Position numbers and translations under genes: made by a program. DNA of 64,000 nt. Origin: Levilinea saccharolytica. Its GTDB lineage: Bacteria > Chloroflexota > Anaerolineae > Anaerolineales > Anaerolineaceae. This document shows positions 52,553-61,735 of this stretch, in pieces (the first letter of the stretch is position 1; each line of letters opens with the position of its first letter). The notes beneath the pieces are model-generated. The model saw only the letters and a program-made list of their open reading frames with translations, was not told the origin of the DNA and did not search any database. The stretch is taken from NCBI RefSeq assembly GCF_001306035.1, contig NZ_LGCM01000031.1, forward strand, positions 44,291 to 108,290, in the 5' to 3' direction.

Positions 52553-53398
52553 TCAGGGGTTTTGAGCCGGCATCAACGGGCCGATATCCACGGGACGGAA
52601 ATTGGTGATCACCAAAACCGCCCGCAAGTTGCGAAAATCCACCACCGGCTGCACCGATGCACTTTGGAACAGATCGTTTTCCCGCTTGCGAACGCTCACC
52701 ACCTGCCCCACCACCACATCCTGCGGGTAAGAGCCGCCCAGCCCAGAGGTCAAAATAAGCTCTCCAGGTTTCATCTCCATATCCTGCGGGATCATCTCCA
52801 GGTTCACATCCCCCGTGATCGAACCGGTCAACATCACGTCCACATCCTGCGATTGCAGGCGCACATTCACAACCGTCGCCGGGTCGGTGATCAGCTGCAC
52901 CCGCGCCGCCCGCGCCGTCACCGCATCCACGCGCCCCACCAGGCCCTGCTCAGTAACCACGGGCATCCCGTGGCGCAGGCCGTCATCCGAACCGTGATCA
53001 ATGAAAATGTAATGGAGAAATGGGCTGGGGTCGCGGCCAATCACCGCCGCAGCCACATATTGATTTTCAGGCCGCGAGCGAGCAAAATCCAAAAGCGCGT
53101 ACAGCACCTGGGCCTCGCGCAGCTGCTGTTCAAGATCTACCACTCGCGCCTGAAGGTTAAATACCTGGCTTTCCAGCTCCGCGTTGCGCGCACGCAGCGA
53201 AGCCACATCCCGCGGAACGGTGATGAACTCCACCACAGCCAGATAACGACTTGAAATCCAGCTCTGGATCCCAACTACCGGGGACAGAGCCGAGCTGGTC
53301 ACCGTATTCAGGTAACCGCTAAAGCCCAGGAAGATGATCCCCGCAACCAAAAGCGCAACGGCTATCGTTTGCAGATTTCGCGGTAGAAATTTTTGCAT
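52553..53398 (-). CDS. mreC: Rod shape-determining protein MreC
   Basis: A 281-residue protein with an N-terminal membrane segment (about 10-28), a coiled coil (LRARNAELESQVFNLQ region) and the MreC beta-domains with VIGRDPSPFLHYIFIDHG, VVTEQGLVGRVDAV and GGSYPQDVVVGQV. It connects MreB to PBP2 outside the membrane. The ATG at 53398 (MQKFLPRNLQ) is chosen because it places the membrane segment at the usual distance; a GTG at 53437 is in frame, and neither has a strong ribosome site. It follows mreB in the operon. Confidence 0.92.
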   Translation of the reverse strand: MQKFLPRNLQTIAVALLVAGIIFLGFSGYLNTVTSSALSPVVGIQSWISSRYLAVVEFITVPRDVASLRARNAELESQVFNLQARVVDLEQQLREAQVLYALLDFARSRPENQYVAAAVIGRDPSPFLHYIFIDHGSDDGLRHGMPVVTEQGLVGRVDAVTARAARVQLITDPATVVNVRLQSQDVDVMLTGSITGDVNLEMIPQDMEMKPGELILTSGLGGSYPQDVVVGQVVSVRKRENDLFQSASVQPVVDFRNLRAVLVITNFRPVDIGPLMPAQNP

Positions 53399-53471
53399 CG
53401 TAAGGTTCAGAACCTGCTTCGTACAACCCGTTCGCACCCTTTACCCATGCAGGTGCGCAGTGATTTTCAGA

Positions 53472-54530
53472 TTAACGGTATCCGCCGCGATCCAGCGGAA
53501 CCAAAAAGTCGCGGTACAGCTCCAGATTCTCCAGGATCATCCCTGCGCCGCGCGCCACACAGGTCAGCGGGTCTTCCGCCACCCACACACGCACATTCAG
53601 CTCATCGGACAATCGCTCAGCCAAACCTTGCAGCAGCGCCCCGCCCCCCGCCAGGCAAATGCCCGTTTCCAAAAGGTCCGCCACCGTCTCTGGCGGAGCT
53701 TCATCCAGGGCGTCTTTGATCGTATCCACAATCACCTGTACCGAACCAGAAATGGCCTCGCGGATCTCCACCGAAGAGATTTCCATCGCCTCCGGCAGGC
53801 CGTTCACCAAATTCCGCCCGCGCACGGTCATCGTTTTTTCGGTCGGCAGTGGGTAAGCGCTGCCAATCGTCACCTTCACTTGTTCTGCCATGCGTTCGCC
53901 GATGAACAGGTTGTATTTATTGCGGATGTAAGTGACGATATCCTGATCCATCTCGTCGCCCGCCACGCGCAGCGAGCGTGAAACCACCACGCCCCCCATC
54001 GCCAGCAAAGCCACTTCCGTCGTACCCCCACCGATGTCCACAACCATCGTCCCGCGAATGTCCATCACCGGCAGCCCCGCCCCCAAAGCCGCCGCACGGG
54101 GTTCCTCCACCAAATAGGTCTCTCGCGCCGATTTCATCGCCGCGTCTAAGACTGCCTTCTTTTCCACTTCCGTAGCCCCTGAAGGGATGCCAATCACCAC
54201 CCGCGGCTGCGGCAGCGGAACCACGGTCTGCTGATGCACACGACCAATAAAATAATCCAGCATGGCCTGGGTGATGTCAAATTCCGAGATGACCCCATCC
54301 CGCAGGGGGCGAATCGCAATCACATCCGCCGGGGTGCGCCCCACCATTTCCTTGGCCTGTGCGCCAATCCAGCGCGGCTTGCGGCTGCGCTTTTCAATCG
54401 CCACCCAGGACGGCTCATTAATCACGATCCCTTTACCACGAACATAAACCAATGTGTTGGCAGTCCCCAGATCAATACCAATATCCAGGGAAAATAAGGC
54501 TAGCAGCCAACTAAATGGGTTAAATGCCAA
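53472..54530 (-). CDS. mreB: Rod shape-determining protein MreB (actin homologue)
   Basis: A 352-residue actin-fold ATPase: LDIGIDLGTANTLVYVRGKG (phosphate 1), VVDIGGGTTEVALLAMG (phosphate 2), and CLAGGGALLQGLAERL (adenosine) near the C-end. It polymerises under the membrane to guide the elongation machinery. The start is a TTG at 54530 with AGGAG 6 nt before it. An N-terminal hydrophobic stretch (NPFSWLLALFS) may attach it to the membrane. It is the first gene of the ten-gene operon; an extended -10 promoter lies 60 nt upstream. Confidence 0.97.
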   Translation of the reverse strand: MAFNPFSWLLALFSLDIGIDLGTANTLVYVRGKGIVINEPSWVAIEKRSRKPRWIGAQAKEMVGRTPADVIAIRPLRDGVISEFDITQAMLDYFIGRVHQQTVVPLPQPRVVIGIPSGATEVEKKAVLDAAMKSARETYLVEEPRAAALGAGLPVMDIRGTMVVDIGGGTTEVALLAMGGVVVSRSLRVAGDEMDQDIVTYIRNKYNLFIGERMAEQVKVTIGSAYPLPTEKTMTVRGRNLVNGLPEAMEISSVEIREAISGSVQVIVDTIKDALDEAPPETVADLLETGICLAGGGALLQGLAERLSDELNVRVWVAEDPLTCVARGAGMILENLELYRDFLVPLDRGGYR

Positions 54531-54591
54531 ATTGTTCTCCTACGTGCCCGAAGGCGCTTGAATGCTCGGCGTTGATGGCTAACTCGCGAAA

Positions 54592-54600
54592 ATTATACCA
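54592..54600 (-). promoter_or_regulatory. Extended -10 promoter of the mre/min operon
   Basis: On the minus strand the sequence reads TGGTATAAT, an extended -10 (TGn plus consensus TATAAT) in the AT-rich gap, about 60 nt before the mreB start. No strong -35 is needed for this type. Confidence 0.65.
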
Positions 54601-54671
54601 TATTCAAATTTTTACAGCCCTCAAGCAGTTTTCACATTGTACGGCAACCCCCAAAAAACGATCAACAAGCA

Positions 54672-54705
54672 AGCCCTCCCCACATTTTTGTATGCGGGGA
54701 GGGCT
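54672..54705 (-). terminator. Terminator after formate-THF ligase
   Basis: AGCCCTCCCC (54672-54681) pairs perfectly with GGGGAGGGCT (54696-54705) around 14 nt. It lies 16 nt after the fhs stop; T-rich sequence follows only at a distance (TTGCTTGTTG). Confidence 0.65.
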
Positions 54706-54721
54706 CATACACACTTTTGGT

Positions 54722-56650
54722 TTAAAACAGGCCGGTGACCCGCCCCGTCTCCAGATCCAAATCTACATCATAGAAAGCCGGCCGCGTCGGCAGCCCAGGC
54801 ATAGTGCTCATCTCACCCAGCAGAGGGTAGATAAAGCCCGCCCCCACCGAGGCGCGCACGTCCCGGATCGGAATGCGGAAACCTTTCGGCACACCCTTCA
54901 GGGTCGCGTCGTGGCTCAGGCTCAAGTGAGTCTTGGCCATGCACATGGGCAGCTTGTCGAAGCCCAGACGGGTGTACTCCTCAATGCGCTGCTCCGCCAA
55001 TTCCGAATAATCCACCCCGTCTGCCCCATAGATCTCGCGGGCGATGGTCTCAATTTTCTGCTTAATCGGCCATTCCAGCGGGTAGAGGAACTGGAACTGA
55101 GACGGCAGCTCAGACGCCTTCACCACCGCCTTGGCCAAATCCACCGCACCCTGGCCGCCGAATTCCCAATGGCGGCTCACCACCGCGTCCACCGCTCCGC
55201 CTTCTTCAATGGACATCTTGCGGATCAGCTCAAGCTCAGCTTCGGTATCGGTAGCAAAGCTGTTCACCGCCACCACCACCGGAATGCCAAATTTGCGCGC
55301 CGATTGGATGTGGTGCAGCAGGTTGGGCATGCCCGCGCGCAGCAGTTCCAGGTTTTCCTGGATATACGCCGTGTCCAGCGGTTTGCCCGCCACCACCTTG
55401 GGGCCGCCGCCGTGCATCTTCAGCGCGCGCACCGTCGCCACCAACACCACCACATTCGGGACCAGTCCCGAATAGCGGCATTTGATGTCGAAGAACTTTT
55501 CCATGCCCATATCAGCCCCAAAGCCGGATTCCGTCACCACAAAATCCGCCAGTTTCAGGCCGATCTTGTCCGCCAAAATCGAGCTGTTGCCGTGGGCGAT
55601 GTTGGCAAACGGCCCGGCGTGCACAAACACTGGCGTGCCTTCCAGGGTCTGCATCAAATTGGGCTTAATCGCGTCGCGCATCAACACCGTCATCGCGCCC
55701 GCCACACCAAGGTCGTCGCAGCTCACCGCGTTGCCGGCCTTGTCCAGACCGATCACGATCTTCCCAAAGCGCTCGCGCATATCCGCCAGGCCCGTGGTCA
55801 GCGCCAGCACAGCCATGATTTCCGACGCTACGGTGATATCAAAGCCCGTCTCTCGTTCGTGACCGGTTTCGTTCGGTCCGCGCCCCACCGTCACCCCGCG
55901 TAAGAAGCGGTCGCTGGTGTCCAGCACCCGCCGCCAGGTGATCGTGGCCGGGTCAATATCCAACCGGCACAGTTTGCGCCGTTCTTCGGGGGTCAAATCA
56001 TCCGGATCGGTCTTGTCAATCCCCAATCGTTTCAAACGGCCCACCAGCCCGCGCCCAAAGGATCGCTTGCCGTGTTTGTTTTTGGGCATCAGGCGCTCGA
56101 ACATCTGCTCATCCGTCGCCTGTGATTCGTGCAGCATACGCACATCAATCGCCGCCGCCACCAGGTTATGCGCTGCGGTGATAGCGTGAATGTCGCCGGT
56201 CAGGTGCAGATTGAAATCTTCCATCGGGATCACCTGGCTGTACCCGCCGCCGGCGGCCCCACCCTTAATCCCAAAGGTCGGCCCCTGGCTGGGCTGGCGA
56301 ATGGCGGTGATCACCTTATACCCCAGATGAGCGCCCAAAGCCTGGCTCAAGCCCACGGTTGTGGTCGTCTTCCCCTCCCCCAACGGGGTCGGCGTGATGG
56401 CCGTGACGTCAATATACTTTCCGTCGGGCACGTCCGCCAGGCGGTTCAACACTTCCAATTTCACTTTGGCTTTGTACGGCCCAAAAAACTCGATCTCTTC
56501 AGGGAGAAGGCCCAATTCTGCCGCCACATCGCTGATCGGCTTAATGTCCGATTCCTGGGCAATTTCAATGTCCGAGGGCACCGGTGTTCTGCGTTTTAGC
56601 TGAATAGGGGTAAATGGGCGCGCTGCGGAAGGTCGTTTTTCTGCACTCAT
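54722..56650 (-). CDS. fhs: Formate--tetrahydrofolate ligase
   Basis: A 642-residue enzyme that makes 10-formyl-THF from formate, THF and ATP, the entry to one-carbon metabolism and the Wood-Ljungdahl methyl branch. The P-loop-like [51 protein letters not shown] and [17 protein letters not shown] are hallmarks. It is somewhat longer at the N-terminus (an extra Pro/Arg-rich 25-residue start) than typical. AAAGGAAAGCCAGG precedes the ATG. Single-gene unit. The carbon-fixation partners (CODH/ACS, MetF) are not in the window. Confidence 0.96.
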   Translation of the reverse strand: MSAEKRPSAARPFTPIQLKRRTPVPSDIEIAQESDIKPISDVAAELGLLPEEIEFFGPYKAKVKLEVLNRLADVPDGKYIDVTAITPTPLGEGKTTTTVGLSQALGAHLGYKVITAIRQPSQGPTFGIKGGAAGGGYSQVIPMEDFNLHLTGDIHAITAAHNLVAAAIDVRMLHESQATDEQMFERLMPKNKHGKRSFGRGLVGRLKRLGIDKTDPDDLTPEERRKLCRLDIDPATITWRRVLDTSDRFLRGVTVGRGPNETGHERETGFDITVASEIMAVLALTTGLADMRERFGKIVIGLDKAGNAVSCDDLGVAGAMTVLMRDAIKPNLMQTLEGTPVFVHAGPFANIAHGNSSILADKIGLKLADFVVTESGFGADMGMEKFFDIKCRYSGLVPNVVVLVATVRALKMHGGGPKVVAGKPLDTAYIQENLELLRAGMPNLLHHIQSARKFGIPVVVAVNSFATDTEAELELIRKMSIEEGGAVDAVVSRHWEFGGQGAVDLAKAVVKASELPSQFQFLYPLEWPIKQKIETIAREIYGADGVDYSELAEQRIEEYTRLGFDKLPMCMAKTHLSLSHDATLKGVPKGFRIPIRDVRASVGAGFIYPLLGEMSTMPGLPTRPAFYDVDLDLETGRVTGLF

Positions 56651-56786
56651 CCTGGCTTTCCTTTCTGCTCATCTGGGATAGGGAGAGGGTTTCGGACAGT
56701 AAGTATCGCTTTAGGGAAACCCTGTCTTGTGTTCGATTGCGCGGGTGAATTGTCTGACAATACTTCACCCCAACGCCGATATGCTA

Positions 56787-56815
56787 ATTATCGTTCAACT
56801 CGAAAAGAAACGCAA
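56787..56815 (-). promoter_or_regulatory. Candidate promoter of fhs
   Basis: On the minus strand TTGCGT (56810-56815) and GATAAT (56787-56792) are 17 bp apart, giving a leader of about 130 nt. Most of the 298-nt divergent gap otherwise holds nothing recognised. Confidence 0.45.
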
Positions 56816-56911
56816 GTCCGCTGTTTGCAGAAATTTTTACCGATTTCCTCCGATATTGCCCAGACATCTGGACAATCTTAGGACTATACGCAGTTTCCCC
56901 CCCTTTTGAAG

Positions 56912-56917
56912 TATAAT
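56912..56917 (+). promoter_or_regulatory. -10 box of the EamA transporter gene
   Basis: TATAATCAG, preceded by GAAG as at 8346, lies 31 nt before the start codon; -35 not clear. Confidence 0.45.
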
Positions 56918-56948
56918 CAGGCCACTCTCCTTGGAAAGGATCGCCCCC

Positions 56949-57809
56949 ATGTCCACCTCGCCCCCCTGGCGCAGCATCGCTCTGGTTGCCCTCGGCGCCC
57001 TGTGCTACAGCACCCTGATCATCTTCACCCGCCTCACTCACGACATGGGCGCCATGAGCATCGCCTTCTTTCGGGCCTTTTTCGCCTTTCTCTTCTTCTG
57101 CTTGCTGCTCATCCGCTTTCGCGAGCCGCTTGAATTTTCCCGCTACCGCTCCGGGGTCTGGGCGTTGGTCGCCTCCGGCCTGGCTATGGGCCTCACTGCC
57201 GCCCTGTATATCTTCGCCATCCAGCACACCACCGCCGCCAACTCCGCCCTGCTGGTCAATTCCGCCCCCATTTACATCGCTTTCCTGGCCCCCTGGTTCC
57301 TGAAAGAGGTCCGTCCGCGTTTCACCTGGCTTTCCCTGGCCCTCATCCTGGTGGGCATCCTGCTCATCACCGGCGTGCTGGAAAAAGGCCTGACTCTCGA
57401 TTCCCTCTCCGGCATCCTGGCCGGGGTGCTTTCTGGCTTCACTTACGCCCTCACCATGCTCTTCAGCCGCTTTCTGCGCGGCAAAGCCTCGGGCTTTACC
57501 CAAACCTTTTGGAACACCGGCGTGGCCTCCCTGCTGCTGCTGCCTTGCGCCCTGCAAGGCTCCTGGGACACGGTGCGCTCCAACCTGCCCGTGCTCATCC
57601 CCCTGGGGATCATCTCCCTCGGAATCGCCAGCTTTCTGTATTTCGTCTCCCTGCAAAAACTCAAAGCCCAGGTGGTCAGCGTGGTCGCCATCCTCGAACC
57701 GGTCAGCGGCGTGCTCATAGGAACTCTGCTTTATCAGGAACCCCTGACTCTGGCCTCCATCTTCGGCAGCCTGTTGATCCTGCTCAGCATCTACCTCATC
57801 TCGCGCTGA
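56949..57809 (+). CDS. EamA/DMT-family transporter
   Basis: A 286-residue membrane protein with ten predicted segments in two repeats, the EamA (drug/metabolite transporter) fold: repeat 1 has SIAFFRAFFAFLFF, repeat 2 ends with VVSVVAILEPVSGVLIGTLL and LTLASIFGSLLILLS. Related proteins export amino acids, nucleosides or other metabolites; substrate is unknown. GGAAAGGA lies before the ATG at 56949. It is a single gene, ends before a tRNA on the opposite strand. Confidence 0.9.
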   Translation: MSTSPPWRSIALVALGALCYSTLIIFTRLTHDMGAMSIAFFRAFFAFLFFCLLLIRFREPLEFSRYRSGVWALVASGLAMGLTAALYIFAIQHTTAANSALLVNSAPIYIAFLAPWFLKEVRPRFTWLSLALILVGILLITGVLEKGLTLDSLSGILAGVLSGFTYALTMLFSRFLRGKASGFTQTFWNTGVASLLLLPCALQGSWDTVRSNLPVLIPLGIISLGIASFLYFVSLQKLKAQVVSVVAILEPVSGVLIGTLLYQEPLTLASIFGSLLILLSIYLISR

Positions 57810-57828
57810 ATTTGCCCCTTTAAAGCGC

Positions 57829-57855
57829 TTATCCGGCCTCGCGGTCGGATAATTT
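57829..57855. terminator. Hairpin terminator after the EamA gene
   Basis: TTATCCG (57829-57835) pairs with CGGATAA (57846-57852), extended by GC pairs, with TTTGCC after it on the plus strand. Weak T tract. Confidence 0.5.
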
Positions 57856-57873
57856 GCCTTCGATATAATCAGT

Positions 57874-57956
57874 GGGGCGAGTGGGGGTCGAACCCACACA
57901 GCCTTACGGCCGGCAGATTTTAAGTCTGCTGCGTCTGCCTATTCCGCCATCGCCCC
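57874..57956 (-). tRNA. tRNA-Leu (anticodon UAA)
   Basis: The 83-nt minus-strand sequence begins GGGGCGA and ends TCGCCCC (7-bp acceptor). The anticodon arm GCAGACT-TAA-AATCTGC gives UAA, and a long variable arm (CGGCCGTAAGGCTG) follows, as in class II tRNA-Leu. The T arm contains GGGTTCGACCCCC. CCA is not encoded. Confidence 0.96.
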
Positions 57957-57966
57957 GTACCTTCTT

Positions 57967-57994
57967 ATTGTATTCTACCTTCGCCGGGCGTCAA
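57967..57994 (-). promoter_or_regulatory. Promoter of tRNA-Leu
   Basis: On the minus strand TTGACG (57989-57994) and TACAAT (57967-57972) are 16 bp apart and 10 nt before the tRNA. The -35 lies inside the 3' end of the PHP gene. Confidence 0.6.
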
Positions 57995-58652
57995 GAGCTT
58001 TGACCAGGCGCTTTTGGCTTTTCGCAAAAAGTGAGCCGAAGCGCACCCACAGCGGCGAGGCTCCGCCTTCCATCTGACCTTCTCGCACAGCCTCGGCAAA
58101 TTCATCCCGCGTGGTAAACGGCCGCACCCGTAGGGTGGCTCGCCCCACCTCCCACAGCAAGTGTGCGTCCGAACCCACCGTGCCCGCCAACTTATGCGTC
58201 TGAGCAAATTCCTGCGCGCTGCGGTTGATCTGCGGCAGCACACAGCGCGCGTTAAACACCTCCACCGCGTCCACCAGCGGCGCAATCGCCTCCAAATCCG
58301 CCAGCGCCCACCCGTGCCGCTGCCGGTCAAAGGGATGCGATACACTGATGTAGGCCCCCTGTTCCCGCAGCCGTTCAATCGCCACTTTGGGCTTTAACCC
58401 CCGCGGCACTTTTTCCTTCACAAAAAACGCCAGCAGCTCGCCCCCCGTGGTCAAAATCTCTTCCCCCACAATTACCCGTTCGGGGTCCATCTGCTGCGCT
58501 TCCAGGGCTGCCCAAATCTCGTTGTGATCGGTGATCGCCAACCGGTCCACGCCCTTGCGCCGCGCCTCATCCAGCAAATCGCGCGGGTTCACCAGGCTGT
58601 CGCCGGAGGCGTAGGTGTGGCAGTGCAGTTCAATCTTGAGCAGAGGGGTCAT
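57975..58652 (-). CDS. PHP-domain phosphoesterase
   Basis: A 225-residue metal-dependent phosphoesterase of the PHP fold: IELHCHTYASGDS, AITDHNEI, VIVGEEILTTGGELLAFF, ISVSHPFDRQR and GSDAHLLWEVG give the nine His/Asp/Glu metal ligands. Relatives hydrolyse nucleoside or sugar phosphates, or are DNA polymerase proofreading-like. The start overlaps the end of the flippase gene by 23 nt (58630-58652), so the two are coupled. A tRNA follows on the same strand. Confidence 0.9.
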   Translation of the reverse strand: MTPLLKIELHCHTYASGDSLVNPRDLLDEARRKGVDRLAITDHNEIWAALEAQQMDPERVIVGEEILTTGGELLAFFVKEKVPRGLKPKVAIERLREQGAYISVSHPFDRQRHGWALADLEAIAPLVDAVEVFNARCVLPQINRSAQEFAQTHKLAGTVGSDAHLLWEVGRATLRVRPFTTRDEFAEAVREGQMEGGASPLWVRFGSLFAKSQKRLVKALDARRR

Positions 58653-59628
58653 ACGCCGACCTCAAACCGATAAGCTGCGGTGAAACCGCCCACATCCCCA
58701 ATCCCAGGAGAATCCCAAACCACAGCGTCGCCAGCCGGATCAAGACCGTGGCGGTCGTGGCCTGCGCCGGTTCCAGCCCGCCCAGCAAGGTCAGCATGCC
58801 CGCGATGGAGACCTCCGCCGCACCCATACCCCCCGGCAGCGCCGAAACCGCCCCCACCACGGTGGAAAAGGCCAAAATAAACACTGCCAGCGAAAGAAGC
58901 TGCCAGCTCGGTTCTAGACCCAGGCCGAGAAGAATGAAGTAAAACCCCACCCCTTCGCCCAGCCATGAGATCGTCCCCAGCCCCACGGCCACCGCCGTGG
59001 GCGCAGGCTGAAACAGCATGTAGCTGCCTTCATAAAACTCCCGCACCGTGCCGATGAAACGCTTAATCACCGGCAGTCTTTCCCCCACCCCCAAAGCCCA
59101 CATGGCCGCCGGCCGCACCTGCGCCAAAACCAACACCGCCAGTAAGCCGACCAAAATCACCACAAACGCCGGCCAATACTGCGGGTAAGCCACCACCCCC
59201 AAAACCGACAGGGCCATCACCGCCAGCCCGTCGCTGATGCGCTCCGCCACCACCACCGACACCCCCCGCGCCACCGGCAGCCCGCTGCGCTGATTAATCC
59301 ATACCCCCTTGAGCACCTCGCCCACCTTCCCAGGGGTAATCGCCAGCGGGAACCCACCCACAAACATGCGCAGGGATTCCACCCAGGTGATATGGTGAAT
59401 GCCGATCACGTGCAGGTAGTAATGCCATTTGACAAAGCGCAGGGTGTAATTGAACAGAGTCAGCCCCAATGCCGCCGGGTACACCCGCCAATCAAAGGTG
59501 CGCATCGCCTGTCCCACCTGACGCAAATCCCCCATCAGCGCCAGACCCAGCAGCACCAAAAACCCCAGAATCAACCCTGGGGTCATTCGCTTTAAAATCG
59601 GTTGGGAATTATTCTTCTCGTTCACCAA
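58630..59628 (-). CDS. Flippase-like/lysylphosphatidylglycerol-synthase-TM family membrane protein
   Basis: A 332-residue protein with about eight membrane segments of the UPF0104/AglD/LPG-synthetase-TM family. Marks are GGFPLAITPGKVGEVLKG early, and ALPGGMGAAEVSIAGML late. Relatives move lipids or lipid-linked sugars between membrane leaflets. Substrate is unknown. It precedes and overlaps the PHP gene. It is tail-less (no synthase catalytic domain), so it does not make lysyl-PG by itself. Confidence 0.87.
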   Translation of the reverse strand: MVNEKNNSQPILKRMTPGLILGFLVLLGLALMGDLRQVGQAMRTFDWRVYPAALGLTLFNYTLRFVKWHYYLHVIGIHHITWVESLRMFVGGFPLAITPGKVGEVLKGVWINQRSGLPVARGVSVVVAERISDGLAVMALSVLGVVAYPQYWPAFVVILVGLLAVLVLAQVRPAAMWALGVGERLPVIKRFIGTVREFYEGSYMLFQPAPTAVAVGLGTISWLGEGVGFYFILLGLGLEPSWQLLSLAVFILAFSTVVGAVSALPGGMGAAEVSIAGMLTLLGGLEPAQATTATVLIRLATLWFGILLGLGMWAVSPQLIGLRSAYDPSAQD

Positions 59629-59687
59629 AGACGGCCTCTTTAAAAAAATTATACCTGAGTTTTTCGCATACGCCCAACCACCTCTTT

Positions 59688-59716
59688 TTGCCTTCCCCTC
59701 CAGAATCGTTTACAAT
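59688..59716 (+). promoter_or_regulatory. Promoter of the psuK-psuG operon
   Basis: TTGCCT (59688-59693) and TACAAT (59711-59716) are 17 bp apart, 44 nt before the start codon. Confidence 0.65.
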
Positions 59717-59759
59717 ACACGTATCAATCCAACGCGCCACGATTTTGAAGGAGTGCAGC

Positions 59760-60712
59760 ATGAGCCTGGATGATTTTAACCCCTCACAACAAACCGTCTT
59801 GGTCATTGGTGCTGCCGGTCTGGATATTGTCGGCCGTCCCTCGCAAATGCCGGAGTTCGGCGCATCCGTCCCCGCCGAGGTACGCCCTTCTTTTGGCGGC
59901 GTCGCGCGCAATATTGCCGAAAATCTGGCCCGCTTGGGGCAGCCCGTTTCCCTCATCACCGTGGTGGGCAAAGACACCTTTGGCCAGCAATTGTTGGAAT
60001 ATACCGCCCAGGCCGGCGTGGATACTTCCGCCTGCCTCCGCTCCAGCCGCCTCACCACTGCCGCCTATCTGGCCGTCCTCACCGAGCAGTCCCGCCTGCA
60101 TTTCGCCCTGGACGATATGCGCGTCCTCTCAGAGCTGACCTCTGCCTATTTGCGCAAACAGGAACACCGCTTTGCCAGCGCGGGGTTGATCTTTGTGGAT
60201 GCCAATCTCTCCCCCGCCGCCCTGCGCACCGTCTTCAGTCTGGCGCGCAAATACCGCGTACCGGTATGCGCCGATGCCACCTCTTCCGTCCTGGCGGCCA
60301 AACTGAAGCCCTACCTCGCTCAGCTCTTCATGGTCACCGCCAACCCCCACGAAGCCGCCATCCTTTCCGGCACAACGTCAGCCCCCGAAGGCCCCGAGGC
60401 CGCCCAAAAAGTGGCCCGTGATCTGATTACCCTGGGCGCCGAAATTGCCGTTCTGCCCATCGCTGCCTTTGGCGTGTGCTACGCCAGCTCCGAAACCAGC
60501 GGCCACATCCCCGCCATCCGCACCGCCATTCTTGACCCCACCGGCGCAGGCGACGCCCTCACCGCCTCCGTCATCTTCGGCCTGCTCAACCACATCAGCC
60601 TGGATGAAGCCACCCGCCTGGGTGTCTCCGCCGCTTCCCTGACCCTTCGCCATCCTGGGACGGTCTACCCCGACCTCTCCCTGGAAATCTTATACGATCA
60701 ACTGGTGATCTA

Positions 60713-60713
<1 letters not shown>
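59760..60713 (+). CDS. psuK: PfkB-family kinase, probable pseudouridine kinase
   Basis: A 317-residue ribokinase-fold sugar kinase. N-terminal VLVIGAAGLDIVGRP, FGGVARNIAENLARLG for substrate, and the C-terminal anion-hole motif DPTGAGDALTAS with catalytic Asp are clear. Kinase type alone would not give the substrate; the overlap with psuG (taATGa) makes pseudouridine to pseudouridine-5'-phosphate the likely reaction. AAGGAG precedes the ATG at 59760; the longer open frame from 59469 overlaps the divergent gene. Confidence 0.9.
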
Positions 60714-61651
<938 letters not shown>

Positions 61652-61676
61652 ACCTTACTTTCCCTAAGAACAGAAG

Positions 61677-61708
61677 CGGGCTGCCTTTTCAATGAGGCAG
61701 CCCGTTTG
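61677..61708 (+). terminator. Terminator of psuK-psuG
   Basis: CGGGCTGCC (61677-61685) pairs with GGCAGCCCG (61696-61704), followed by TTTGATT. Confidence 0.8.
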
Positions 61709-61735
61709 ATTCAAGATCAGCAGTCCATCCAAGCT

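Noticed and set aside
54524..55903. Plus-strand protein-coding gene between mreB and fhs
   Set aside because: The His/Arg-rich translation has no motif and covers the fhs coding region in antisense as well as its terminator.
57841..57872. TATAATCAG at 57864 as a promoter for a plus-strand gene
   Set aside because: Only the minus-strand tRNA and PHP gene follow, and no plus-strand gene is present downstream until 59760.
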